From the NCBI RefSeq assembly GCF_014635545.1, contig NZ_BMDA01000001.1:1442739-1506738 (forward strand): 64,000 nt of DNA. Direction: 5' to 3'. The notes beneath the pieces were generated by a model that saw nothing but the letters and a program-made list of their open reading frames with translations, was not told where the DNA came from and made no database searches. Source of the stretch: Acinetobacter courvalinii (GTDB taxonomy: Bacteria > Pseudomonadota > Gammaproteobacteria > Pseudomonadales > Moraxellaceae). Positions 35,669 to 44,312 of the stretch are shown piece by piece; the first letter of the stretch is position 1; the number at the start of each line of letters is the position of its first letter. Made by a program: the position numbers and the translations under genes.

Positions 35669-36349
35669 ATGCCACTTCAACGTTTACCCAACTGGATTCA
35701 ACTTGGTGCTTTTTTTCTTGCACTGAATGCAGGAATGGTAAACGTTTTAGGCTTATTTACCGTGTTGCATCAATCTGTTTCACACATGACAGGCAATGTC
35801 AGCATTCTGGCCATGAGTTTGCTGGACTGGCAGCCTGAACATTTTATCTATCTCACTCTGGTCATTCTCTGCTTTATCACAGGATCATTCTATAGTGGCC
35901 TGATTCTGGGGAATGGCAATCTGGCCTTTGGTCGTCGTTACGGCCTTCCTCTCAGCCTAGTGGCTATCTTTCTATTTCTGACCTGGTTGTTGCTGCCTTA
36001 CTTCCCCCGTTATGGCCTGCTCTGGGCGTGTGTAGCCATGGGCGTGCAGAATGCCATGGTCAGTCATTACAAAGGTGCGATTATTCGGACAACGCACCTT
36101 TCAGGCGTTCTCACCGATATTGGGCTGGCTTTAGGATATAAAGCCCGTGGCTTACATGTAGAAAAACGCCGGATTTTTCTACATCTGCTTATCTTTATCG
36201 GTTTTTTATTGGGTGGACTCATTGCGAGTGCACTTTATCCTTATTTAAAATTAAATAGTTTTCTCATCCCTGCCGGCTTAAGTTTAGGGATGAGTATGAC
36301 ATACTGGATTTTTTATTTTCGTTCTTCATCAAACTCACATCTGGATTGA
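35669..36349 (+). CDS. DUF1275 (YoaK-family) membrane protein
   Basis: A 226-residue inner-membrane protein of six predicted helices. SVSHMTGNVS near residue 40 and GVQNAMVSHYKGAIIRTTHLSGVLTDIG near residue 125 are the family motifs. Function unknown; overexpression of relatives is reported to alter drug or solvent tolerance only loosely. Lies six bases after sstT and four before the DUF2058 gene. Confidence 0.88.
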   Translation: MPLQRLPNWIQLGAFFLALNAGMVNVLGLFTVLHQSVSHMTGNVSILAMSLLDWQPEHFIYLTLVILCFITGSFYSGLILGNGNLAFGRRYGLPLSLVAIFLFLTWLLLPYFPRYGLLWACVAMGVQNAMVSHYKGAIIRTTHLSGVLTDIGLALGYKARGLHVEKRRIFLHLLIFIGFLLGGLIASALYPYLKLNSFLIPAGLSLGMSMTYWIFYFRSSSNSHLD

Positions 36350-36352
36350 ATT

Positions 36353-36892
36353 ATGGTTAAAAATGCATTGCAGGCCCAATTATTAAAAGCTGGTTTGGTG
36401 GATAATAAAAAAGCGAAAAAACTGACCAAACAGGCTCAACACGGGCAACGGACCGGACAAAATGATGATGCGACTCTGAAAGCGGAGATTGATCGTGCCA
36501 AACAAGAAAAATTAGCCAAAGATCAGGCGCTGAATCTGGAAAAGCAAAAGATTCTGGAAGAGAAAGCCCTAAAAGCTTCGATTATCCAGATGATCAAGCA
36601 GCATAAAGTACAGGATATTAAGGGTGATGTGACCTATCAATTTATTGATGAAGGCAAAATCAAGAAAGTCTATCTTTCACAACAGGTTTATAACGCACTT
36701 GTTTCAGGTTCACTGGTGATTGCCAAAGATCAGGACAGTTATGCTTATCTGCCTAAAGCGCTGGCTGACAAGATTGACCAGAAAATGTCAGGTTTTATCT
36801 TGGTGAATAACAATAGCGAAAACAATGATCAGGCCACCGATGAGGAAGATCCATACGCAGCTTATGTGATTCCTGATGACTTGATGTGGTAA
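36353..36892 (+). CDS. DUF2058 (YaiL-family) nucleoprotein-like protein
   Basis: A 179-residue protein. The basic, coiled N-terminal half (NALQAQLLKAGLVDNKKAKKLTKQ) and the YQFIDEGKIKKVYLSQQVYNALVSGSLVIAK segment match DUF2058. C-terminal ~25 residues are acidic. Cytoplasmic, function not defined. Last gene of the sstT unit. Confidence 0.88.
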   Translation: MVKNALQAQLLKAGLVDNKKAKKLTKQAQHGQRTGQNDDATLKAEIDRAKQEKLAKDQALNLEKQKILEEKALKASIIQMIKQHKVQDIKGDVTYQFIDEGKIKKVYLSQQVYNALVSGSLVIAKDQDSYAYLPKALADKIDQKMSGFILVNNNSENNDQATDEEDPYAAYVIPDDLMW

Positions 36893-36964
36893 AACACCAC
36901 GGCGTTATGTAAAAACGCCTTACAGAACGTATATAAACTGTGATCAGATTATTATAAATATCAA

Positions 36965-37006
36965 ATACACCTTACAATTCTGTCTTAAAAGAAATGTAAG
37001 GTGTAT
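36965..37006 (+). promoter_or_regulatory. 12-bp perfect hairpin sequestering the channel gene's ribosome site
   Basis: ATACACCTTACA (36965-36976) pairs with TGTAAGGTGTAT (36995-37006) with no mismatch and an 18-base loop. AAGGTG in the 3' arm is the only good ribosome site for the TTG start at 37011. No T tract follows, so it is not a standard terminator. Confidence 0.7.
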
Positions 37007-37010
37007 TCGT

Positions 37011-38261
37011 TTGGATTATTTAGGTTTTATCCGTGATATTCGGGTTGAGTTAAGTCATTATCCCTGGCTTGAGATGATATTGTCCTTAGCTGTTTTAATT
37101 TTATTTGCAGCGCTTGCGAACTTTATTGCGAAAAGAATTATTGTTCGTGGCATTCGCCATCTCATTACAAAATTTAAGTCTCCAAACCAATCTATATTTG
37201 CACAACACAGTGTTACTCGCCGTTTTGCAAATATTGTTCCTGCCATTGTCATTATGAATGGGATCAGCACCATTCCTCATCTGCCTGCAAAAATCGTAAG
37301 TCTGGTTCAAATGGGTGCACAGGCATTCATCTTCCTCACACTTGCACTGACCGTGAGTGAAGCTTTAAATATCTTCAACCTGATTTATCAGCGCAATCCA
37401 AAATCAAGAAACAAGCCCATCAAAGGCTATCTACAGCTGGTTAAGCTGATCCTGTTTGTGGTGTGTGGCTTGATGATCTTGGGAACTTTCCTCAAAAAAG
37501 ATGTGTTTACCCTGCTTGCCGGTTTTGGTGCCATGGCCGCAGTGCTGATGCTGGTATTTCAGAACACTATCCTTTCGTTAGTTGCCAGCGTACAGATTGC
37601 TTCTTATGACATGGTACGTATCGGGGACTGGATTGAAATGCCATCGTTAAATGCGGATGGCGATGTCATTGATATGTCATTACATACGGTGACCGTACAG
37701 AACTTTGACAAGACTTTTACCACCATCCCCACCAATAAACTGGTGACAGATACCTTTAGAAACTGGCGTGGTATGAGTGAGTCCGGCTGTCGTCGTATTA
37801 AACGCTCTCTTTTCCTCGATCAAAGTAGCGTTCACTTCATGAGTGATGAAGAGCAGCAAAAGCTAAAAGATTTTCTATTACTGGATCAATATCTGGATGC
37901 CAAGAAATCTGAAATTGAAGAGTTCAATAATCACTTAAGTAACCAGTCGCGTTATAACCAGCGTCGTTTAACCAACCTCGGTACATTCCGTGCTTATGTT
38001 GAATTTTATTTACGTCAGCATCAAGGCATTGCACAGAACCAGACCATTCTGGTACGTCAAATGCAGCCAACAAGTGAAGGTCTGCCACTAGAGATCTATG
38101 CATTTACCAATACCATTGCTTGGGCCGCTTATGAAGCCATCCAGTCAGATATTTTCGATCATCTGATTGCGATTATTCCGGAGTTTGGTCTGAGAATTTA
38201 TCAAGCACCATCAGGTCATGACTTTCAGTTACTTACGCCAGAGCATGAAAACAAAGTTTAA
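37011..38261 (+). CDS. Mechanosensitive channel, YbdG/MscM type
   Basis: A 416-residue inner-membrane protein. Five predicted helices, then the MscS core LLAGFGAMAAVLMLVFQNTILSLVAS with IGDWIEMP, and a cytoplasmic domain with TTIPTNKLVTDTFRNWRGMSESGCRRIKRS, GTFRAYVEFYLR and LPLEIYAFTNT, matching E. coli YbdG along its length. Such channels open under hypo-osmotic stress. Starts at TTG seven bases after AAGGTG, which lies in a stable hairpin, suggesting translational control. Confidence 0.9.
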   Translation: MDYLGFIRDIRVELSHYPWLEMILSLAVLILFAALANFIAKRIIVRGIRHLITKFKSPNQSIFAQHSVTRRFANIVPAIVIMNGISTIPHLPAKIVSLVQMGAQAFIFLTLALTVSEALNIFNLIYQRNPKSRNKPIKGYLQLVKLILFVVCGLMILGTFLKKDVFTLLAGFGAMAAVLMLVFQNTILSLVASVQIASYDMVRIGDWIEMPSLNADGDVIDMSLHTVTVQNFDKTFTTIPTNKLVTDTFRNWRGMSESGCRRIKRSLFLDQSSVHFMSDEEQQKLKDFLLLDQYLDAKKSEIEEFNNHLSNQSRYNQRRLTNLGTFRAYVEFYLRQHQGIAQNQTILVRQMQPTSEGLPLEIYAFTNTIAWAAYEAIQSDIFDHLIAIIPEFGLRIYQAPSGHDFQLLTPEHENKV

Positions 38262-38271
38262 ATAAAATATT

Positions 38272-38298
38272 AAAAAAGCACCTTCGGGTGCTTTTTTA
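38272..38298. terminator. Rho-independent terminator
   Basis: AAAAAGCACC stem, TTCG loop, GGTGCTTTTTT. Ends the channel gene and could serve the convergent gene. Confidence 0.9.
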
Positions 38299-38363
38299 TT
38301 TTTTGATACTCTACAAACTTAAATTAGGTAAGTTCGACAATGTCTTCCGTGATTGAGGAAATC

Positions 38364-39140
38364 TTAAGTGATAGATATTTCTTTAGTCATTTTTTGGCCT
38401 TTCCGCAAAATTTCAAACTTCACAGTCTCTTTCTTTAAATAATTAGATATATCCACAAAATGACTTACGTCTCTCACTACAATATCATTCATTTTTAAAA
38501 TAATATCGTCTTCTAATATTTCCCCAAAAGCAGGAGATTTTTTGGATATCACTTTAGCCTTTACACCTTCCAAATAACCAGTTCGAGATTTGTCCGAATC
38601 AGATAAATCAATTGGATAAACTCCTGTAACAGATTCAAATCTATAAAAATAACTGACCGTATATTCTTTTTGTGGTTGATAGATAGGAGCTGATTGCGTT
38701 AAGGCTCCATTAATATTATTGGATGTATTAACACTACCAAATCCATTGCCATTGTTTTCTCCTTGATTCTGAGGATTATGAGGAGCTGACGTCAAAAAAC
38801 TATAGTATCCCATTGATTCTGTTGATTGATTATTGCTAAACAATACAATCTGGGCTCCAAGAGAGTCTGCTCTTTTTTCGAGTTCATTAACAATGTAATC
38901 ATATCCTTTTGAGCTATCTCTCCCATTAAATTTCTGCGATTTAATTGGTACAAAACCTTCTTCTAATAGTTGTATTGTTGATACATTAAACTCTTCTGTC
39001 TTCAAGGCTTGCGCTTTAACGAATTGGGATTTATTTGCCTTCTTAAAAAGAGAAATAGGAATATAAATATTTGCAGATGTTTGAGTACTTAAACAAAGTA
39101 TAAGGACGCTAGAAAAAAACACGCCAACTAAATTTTTCAT
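38364..39140 (-). CDS. Secreted PDZ-domain protein
   Basis: A 258-residue protein with a signal peptide (MKNLVGVFFSSVLILCLSTQTSA), a central region with a Gly/Asn-rich loop, and a C-terminal PDZ-like domain: GYLEGVKAKVISKKSPAFG, EDDIILKMNDIVVRDVSHFVDIS and VKFEILRKGQ. No protease domain is present. The start is set at the ATG giving the signal peptide. Periplasmic or surface-exposed; a scaffold or regulator role is an inference. AT-rich, in the 38-41 kb accessory block. Confidence 0.75.
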   Translation of the reverse strand: MKNLVGVFFSSVLILCLSTQTSANIYIPISLFKKANKSQFVKAQALKTEEFNVSTIQLLEEGFVPIKSQKFNGRDSSKGYDYIVNELEKRADSLGAQIVLFSNNQSTESMGYYSFLTSAPHNPQNQGENNGNGFGSVNTSNNINGALTQSAPIYQPQKEYTVSYFYRFESVTGVYPIDLSDSDKSRTGYLEGVKAKVISKKSPAFGEILEDDIILKMNDIVVRDVSHFVDISNYLKKETVKFEILRKGQKMTKEISIT

Positions 39141-39355
39141 TTTAAAAATCACTTTTCTATTGTCATACAACTAAATAATCTAAGAAACTAGAATTATACA
39201 AAAAACCATATCAAATTTAATTTTTATTCTCAAAAATTTCAAGTCATACATATTCTAGAGATTATTAAATTTCGGTCTATTTTTAAAAAATTACAGCCTA
39301 ATCTTCTTATATTCCTATAATCCACTGATATATAAAAAAAAGTCATAAACTACTT

Positions 39356-39607
39356 TTAATGAATCTCAAAATATCGCTTACACCCTTCCATCCATTCTTT
39401 AGACACAGGTGCTTCAGGGGGGTATTCGGTATTTGCCAGCTTACAATCTTCTACCTTTTTTAAGCCATTGTCCGCTGGAAAAGTATAACCATAATAACCG
39501 TCACTATTGCGCTGATAGCCTCCTGTTTGTCTATAGTCCAGATACAGGTAGCCCATACATAATAATATGATCCCCAAAATTACAAGCATCACCCCTTTTA
39601 AGCTCAT
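39356..39607 (-). CDS. Hypothetical 83-residue membrane-anchored protein
   Basis: One N-terminal membrane helix (VMLVILGIILLCMGYLYL) and a small periplasmic domain rich in Tyr and Gly with two Cys (KVEDCKLA, MEGCKRY) that may form a disulfide. No family recognised. Confidence 0.6.
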   Translation of the reverse strand: MSLKGVMLVILGIILLCMGYLYLDYRQTGGYQRNSDGYYGYTFPADNGLKKVEDCKLANTEYPPEAPVSKEWMEGCKRYFEIH

Positions 39608-39744
39608 TGTTCTGCTCTATGGCCTATTTTTCAACATTATAATCATATTTTATTAACATTTTAGGATAAAAGAATCTTATCTTCTCAATGAGCTCTGGCT
39701 CCTTTTTCACATTATATAACCAACAATATTTTATAAATCACATA

Positions 39745-39776
39745 AAAAAAGCCCTAAAAATTTAGGGCTTTTTTGA
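39745..39776. terminator. Rho-independent terminator
   Basis: AAAAAGCCCTAAA stem with TTTAGGGCTTTTTT, directly after the 93-residue gene's stop on the minus strand. Confidence 0.85.
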
Positions 39777-39785
39777 TCTTCGTAT

Positions 39786-40067
39786 TCAGTCCCACTCTAG
39801 CTGAAACTGAATATTGGTATTGGTAAAATTAGGATTCAAAAACACGCGGTAACCTGCGGCTTTTAACTCAGAGACTACGATGTCTGCGTCCTCACTACTG
39901 ACTTCATGCTTAGAAAATTGTTGTAAGGCATCGCGATCGCCGTCATTGGCTCTTAATTTAATGGTACTTGAAATCTTGGAGAGAATTTTATCTACAGTTA
40001 ATTTTTTAACATTGGCATTTGAAATTGCAGTAGCTCGTGATGCAGGTAACAAAATTTCTTCGTTCAC
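39786..40067 (-). CDS. Hypothetical 93-residue protein
   Basis: A small soluble alpha/beta protein with SSEDADIVVSELKAAGYRVFLNPN, which reads like a helix-strand unit of a phage or plasmid accessory protein. No domain recognised; phage-type origin is possible. Has its own terminator. Confidence 0.6.
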   Translation of the reverse strand: MNEEILLPASRATAISNANVKKLTVDKILSKISSTIKLRANDGDRDALQQFSKHEVSSEDADIVVSELKAAGYRVFLNPNFTNTNIQFQLEWD

Positions 40068-40208
40068 TGTATTCCGCCTGTGATATCAGAATAAGAAAAA
40101 AATATAATATGTTCTATTTCCACTTTTTCAAGTGTTAAAATTGAACTAAACGACATATTTTGGCGCATATCAAGAAATTCTGTATGCAGCTTGATTGATA
40201 AGTACAGC

Positions 40209-40658
40209 TTAACGCAAATCATCTAACTGTTTTAAAGCAAGTTTTACCGTGTAATTTACTTGATCAGGATTAGTTTGTTTTCGAGACGTGATTGCTGCTG
40301 ACACTTTTTTATCAATATTATGTCCAGCCAATTGCTTTGCATCCTGACTATTGAGATAACCGACCGTTAAACCTTGAACTTCCACCCTTATGGCATGCTG
40401 ATCAGATGGATTGGAAGGTTCAGACAGAACTCTCGCCGCGACTTCAATCAATTTGGATGCAGGATCTGTGTTTTCTACAATTGTTTTTAAATTAGTCTGA
40501 TAAGAAGATTCACTCACAATCTCGAACGTATATAAGACATTATCAACAAAAGAGGCATCTTCTGAAGCAGAGGTAGATAAACTTTCATTATTTTGAAATT
40601 TTCTGGCAAATAATATGATCAATAAACCAATGACCAGCGTAATTATTATTGTCCACAT
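40209..40658 (-). CDS. Membrane-anchored HIRAN-like protein
   Basis: A 149-residue protein started at the ATG six bases after GGGGAG. N-terminal helix (WTIIITLVIGLLIILF) then a HIRAN-like domain: FEIVSESSYQTNLKTI, VAARVLSEPSNPSDQHAIRVEVQGLTVGYLNSQDAKQLA. HIRAN domains bind DNA 3' ends in HLTF-type helicases; here the domain is tethered to the membrane with no helicase. The function is not predictable; the domain match comes from motif recognition. Confidence 0.7.
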   Translation of the reverse strand: MWTIIITLVIGLLIILFARKFQNNESLSTSASEDASFVDNVLYTFEIVSESSYQTNLKTIVENTDPASKLIEVAARVLSEPSNPSDQHAIRVEVQGLTVGYLNSQDAKQLAGHNIDKKVSAAITSRKQTNPDQVNYTVKLALKQLDDLR

Positions 40659-40738
40659 AAAAATCTCCCCAATGTTTAGAGGTAGATATAGCATGTGTAA
40701 ATTATGATAAATTTCTATTGTTTGTATACGGATCGCAT

Positions 40739-41023
40739 TTAGTCTGCAAGATTTGTTATTTTTCTTTGCTCATAATATTGCAAAATACTACTCACCTTAA
40801 GCAGCAAATAACCAAACAATAATCCATTCATAATAATGCCGAGCCCAACAGCAATAATTTTTCCAGACCAGACTTGAACAATATCCAGATTCTCATTTCT
40901 GACTTCGATTTGCCCAAAAAGTATAATAAAAGCAATGCCCGCAATACATCCTAATACCATAACAACCCAGGCAACAAACGTATTGGTTGTGCTTTCTCTC
41001 AGTTGGGGTTGGGTCTCGCTCAT
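40739..41023 (-). CDS. Hypothetical two-helix membrane protein
   Basis: A 94-residue protein with membrane segments at residues about 15-37 and 54-75 and a polar cytoplasmic end. Adjacent to the HIRAN-like gene on the same strand, about 45 bases from its start. No family recognised. Confidence 0.6.
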   Translation of the reverse strand: MSETQPQLRESTTNTFVAWVVMVLGCIAGIAFIILFGQIEVRNENLDIVQVWSGKIIAVGLGIIMNGLLFGYLLLKVSSILQYYEQRKITNLAD

Positions 41024-41086
41024 ATTGTCCCCTGAATAGGCCTAATGATTAACATTATGTGATGAATATATCAAATTATATAGAGA

Positions 41087-41112
41087 GAAAAAGCTCCATA
41101 TTGGAGCTTTTT
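41087..41112 (-). terminator. Rho-independent terminator
   Basis: AAAAGCTCC stem with GGAGCTTTT and loop ATAT. Ends the 110-residue lipoprotein gene. Confidence 0.85.
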
Positions 41113-41131
41113 TATTGCAGTTCGTTATTGT

Positions 41132-41464
41132 TTATTTACAGATGATATCCAGCTTTTCAGCATAGTAATCTGTCGAAATCTTCAAATCATTCATCAATTT
41201 TTCTTTGGTGTAATCTTTTGGCGCCACCTTTAACAAGGCTGGAATATATTTCGATTCATATAACTTCGGATAGTCCTCACAAAGCACTTGGGTCTGCTGT
41301 TGTTTAGGTGTGTCAGGATTATCCAGAATATCCATGTACTCGGAAATTTTATTGTCTACGTTCTCGAAGCTTTCCTGAGCCTTTTCACTCTTTACTTCAG
41401 GCTGTTTATTACAACCTGTAAAAAGGATTGCAATCAAACCAAAGAATAGAATCTTGTTTTTCAT
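41132..41464 (-). CDS. Hypothetical lipoprotein, 110 residues
   Basis: Signal and lipobox FTGC (Cys18). The mature part is helical and charged, ending DYYAEKLDIICK, with two further Cys. AAGGAT lies upstream of the ATG. No family recognised. Confidence 0.7.
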   Translation of the reverse strand: MKNKILFFGLIAILFTGCNKQPEVKSEKAQESFENVDNKISEYMDILDNPDTPKQQQTQVLCEDYPKLYESKYIPALLKVAPKDYTKEKLMNDLKISTDYYAEKLDIICK

Positions 41465-41624
41465 AAGGATCTTTTAAATTCTGGAAAGTAATACAAGTGA
41501 GTGTATATCAGTTTTCATTTGAATAAGTGACAATTTCGTTTTCAGTTTCTTGTCTATTTCGTAAAGTTTAGTCTTCGGCTTTTGTTGGCTCCATTCTATT
41601 TATATTTGTCATTCATCTATCTCA

Positions 41625-41656
41625 AAAAAAGGCTTTGCAGCTCAAAGCCTTTTTCG
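41625..41656 (-). terminator. Rho-independent terminator
   Basis: AAAAAGGCTTTG paired with CAAAGCCTTTTT, loop CAGCT. Ends the TIM-barrel gene. Confidence 0.9.
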
Positions 41657-41670
41657 TTATGAGATTAATT

Positions 41671-43533
41671 TTATAAATAAATTTCAGGTGGATACGGCAT
41701 GTCGTCACTAATTGGGGAATATAAACTCTGCCCTATAAAGAAACCGTTTGGAGCCTGTGCAATATCAATGGTGACTGAATCGGCCATAACCTGAGGATAG
41801 GCCCAGATGAACTGTTTCATCAGTCCCAAAGGTTGATTATTTTGCATATCACCAAAGATACGCTGCCAGATCGGTGTTTGGTAAGGTTTACTCGCGTCAA
41901 ATCCATATAAATGTGCAATGGACGAGTCAGGCACAAACCCAGCCAGATACGCAACCTTATCTTCCGGATAGTTCAAATCCTGAGTTGGGATTTCAGCCAC
42001 AGCCTGATGTGCCAATCCCAAACGCGCTTCTAAAATCCAGTCATAAGCTTCCGTCATCAGGTAATCAAAATTCGGATATGCATAATGTTCACGTGGATAA
42101 TTGATATCCGTCACCAAAGTTTCAATTGGGGTGCGAATGGTTGGGAAGAAAATCAGCGGAGATACTTTTGCCTGTGGGTATTTTGTCTTAACCACCGACC
42201 GAATATCCTGACAGGTTTGCCCTAATTTGTTTCTTAACCAGCTTTTAAACTGATCATACGGCGTTCCGGTCTTATTCATCGCTTCATAAATGGTGCCTAA
42301 ATCTGGCGCATATAAACCAGTATCCGCATTAAAAGCCAGTTTGGTTGGGTAATCATAGACACATGGCAGATCTGTACCCTGGTTATACCACCACCACGGT
42401 TCGCCAATCTGCATATTCACTTCACAGCCACCGGCAACCATGGTATCGGCAAACTCAATAAAGGCTTTATGTAAATAAGCCTGCGCATTTTGATCACATG
42501 GACTAAAGAAGTAACTTGGTGGCTCATAGCCTGTTCGACCCAGATTATTATTCCAGTCCCGCTGTGCCCAGTATTCATTGGCACCCAAGGAATACATTTC
42601 AAAGCTCACCCCAAAGATAGGCTGCATATTGGCACAATGGAGTGCCTGGGCAAAATGTTCGTGCCATTTTCGGGTACATGGATTAACGACGTTGGCATTG
42701 CTGAGTAACGGATCAGGAATCTGCCATTTATTGATATCAGCATTCCATGCCATTTCAGGATATTTCGACATGCCACAATAGTGATTGATCAGTCCGTGAT
42801 AACCCAAAGCCGCCATATTATCGACCAGTCGCTGTGGGTTGAGATCATAATGATCATCATAACTGGTACATAGACCATACTCATGCGCAGGTACTGAGAC
42901 CCGATTTAAAGCCAGCTTGGCATTCGGGCCGGTAGTTACGGAGTTGGTTACTCGAATGTACCCCTCTTCTGCCTGTGCTAATGGCAGAGTTGAATGCCCG
43001 TTATAACTCAGGGTAAATCCAGAGAAAGAAATACGCTGAATGTTACTGACAGGAAATGGATCTGTTGCAGAGAAGCCCGCCTTGACAGTATCCCAATTGA
43101 TATGAATATGGGCTGATCGTGAAGCAGGCTGATCGGCATAATTAAACAGCACGATATAGGCGACCTTATCTACTCCATTTTCATGATATTGCACAGTCAA
43201 GGTCGGGGTTAAAGCGGGGTTATTTAACGTTGGCATACTGGCCGACAATTCAATATCAAAATCCCAGATTGTACCGCTGTAATCATATTTGGTCTCATAG
43301 GCAAGAAACTGATGATCTTTTGCATCATAAGAATCCCAGCTAATCCCTACCAAATCAGTGCTGGTACGAGAACGGAAAAAGGCTTCAAAACCGTTACTAA
43401 AACTGGTTATGGCAAAAGACATGGTTTGCGGGCCATCAACTCGCCAAAACTTTGGGCTAAACCGATCAATGCTCGAAGTTGTAACAGTTAAGCTAGGAGA
43501 TTTTTTAAAGTTTTTTTCAAATTTATTCGTCAT
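41671..43533 (-). CDS. Large TIM-barrel glycosidase-like protein with N-terminal beta domain
   Basis: A 620-residue protein without signal peptide or membrane segment. Residues about 1-215 are beta-rich and Thr/Ser-rich, like a carbohydrate-binding or tail-type module. From about 225 a barrel-like domain follows: YGLCTSYDDHYDL, GYHGLINHYCG, MQPIFGVSFEMYSLG, CEVNMQIGEPWWWYNQG and DYLMTEAYDWI. The GEP Glu and the TEAY Glu lie where clan GH-A glycosidases carry acid/base and nucleophile. It could be an intracellular hydrolase or, given the N-terminal module, a phage tail or tail-sheath relative. No phage genes adjoin. Confidence 0.6.
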   Translation of the reverse strand: MTNKFEKNFKKSPSLTVTTSSIDRFSPKFWRVDGPQTMSFAITSFSNGFEAFFRSRTSTDLVGISWDSYDAKDHQFLAYETKYDYSGTIWDFDIELSASMPTLNNPALTPTLTVQYHENGVDKVAYIVLFNYADQPASRSAHIHINWDTVKAGFSATDPFPVSNIQRISFSGFTLSYNGHSTLPLAQAEEGYIRVTNSVTTGPNAKLALNRVSVPAHEYGLCTSYDDHYDLNPQRLVDNMAALGYHGLINHYCGMSKYPEMAWNADINKWQIPDPLLSNANVVNPCTRKWHEHFAQALHCANMQPIFGVSFEMYSLGANEYWAQRDWNNNLGRTGYEPPSYFFSPCDQNAQAYLHKAFIEFADTMVAGGCEVNMQIGEPWWWYNQGTDLPCVYDYPTKLAFNADTGLYAPDLGTIYEAMNKTGTPYDQFKSWLRNKLGQTCQDIRSVVKTKYPQAKVSPLIFFPTIRTPIETLVTDINYPREHYAYPNFDYLMTEAYDWILEARLGLAHQAVAEIPTQDLNYPEDKVAYLAGFVPDSSIAHLYGFDASKPYQTPIWQRIFGDMQNNQPLGLMKQFIWAYPQVMADSVTIDIAQAPNGFFIGQSLYSPISDDMPYPPEIYL

Positions 43534-43668
43534 TTGATAATGCTCTCATTTAATAATTAAGTTTTCATGTTAAATAATCTTGTTATTTTTGGCTGTTTGC
43601 ATCGGTAATCGTTGATCAAAAACCCAGCACTTACATGGAGTTTATGTAACTTGATTTTTTGAATGCAT

Positions 43669-43696
43669 AAAAAAAGCTTATCTATCGATAAGCTTT
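43669..43696 (-). terminator. Rho-independent terminator
   Basis: AAAGCTTATC stem, TATC loop, GATAAGCTTT; T run on the minus strand. Ends the copper-storage gene. Confidence 0.8.
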
Positions 43697-43792
43697 GCAA
43701 TAACCTCTCCATATTGATACCGATCCTTGCAGTCCGGTATTGTTATATGCAACTCAAATAAGCTGCTTATCTCAAGCTAGGCAGTGAACAGC

Positions 43793-44122
43793 TTAAGCAG
43801 CCATTCTTCTACATTCTATGGCACATTGATGGCAGGTTTCGGCACACTGTTGACAATGTTCAGAAGCGTGTTTGATACACTCTTCAGCGCACCAGTCACA
43901 TATTTTTGCACAGATCTGGCACATATCCGCCAGAAAGATTGATTCTCGTTGCTCAGCTTTGGCACATAACATACAGATATCCGAACATTCCAGACATCGG
44001 GTAATGCACTCCCGCATCATCTCGACTTTTTCTTCTTGTAAACATGCGGATGCACAAGTAGTACAGGCCAATGAACAAACCAGACAAGCTTTGGCGCAAT
44101 CTGAAAACTGGATAGAGTCCAT
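43793..44122 (-). CDS. Four-helix copper-storage protein (Csp/DUF326)
   Basis: A 109-residue protein started at the ATG after AAGGAG; the longer frame has no site. It has about 20 Cys in CxxxC, CxxC and CxxxCxxC spacing along four helices, lined up to bind many Cu(I) ions inside the bundle. No Tat or Sec signal, so it resembles cytosolic Csp3 rather than exported Csp1. Likely role is copper storage or detoxification. No cop operon lies nearby. Confidence 0.88.
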   Translation of the reverse strand: MDSIQFSDCAKACLVCSLACTTCASACLQEEKVEMMRECITRCLECSDICMLCAKAEQRESIFLADMCQICAKICDWCAEECIKHASEHCQQCAETCHQCAIECRRMAA

Positions 44123-44261
44123 CTTATTCTCCTTAGCTAAATCTTCAAAAATGCTTAGTAAATAAGCTAACCAGATAAAGTGCTGCAAAACATAGGGATT
44201 CGGTTATAAAAAGTAAGCCATGTTTTATTCGGTAACCGTATTAAAAAAGACTATTAAAAGT

Positions 44262-44294
44262 CATGTCCTTAAACTTAACAGACTTAAGGACATG
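44262..44294 (-). terminator. Hairpin, probable terminator
   Basis: CATGTCCTTAA with its complement, 11 bp, between the OmpW-like gene and the copper-storage gene. Confidence 0.6.
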
Positions 44295-44312
44295 TAAACT
44301 TAAATCATAAAA

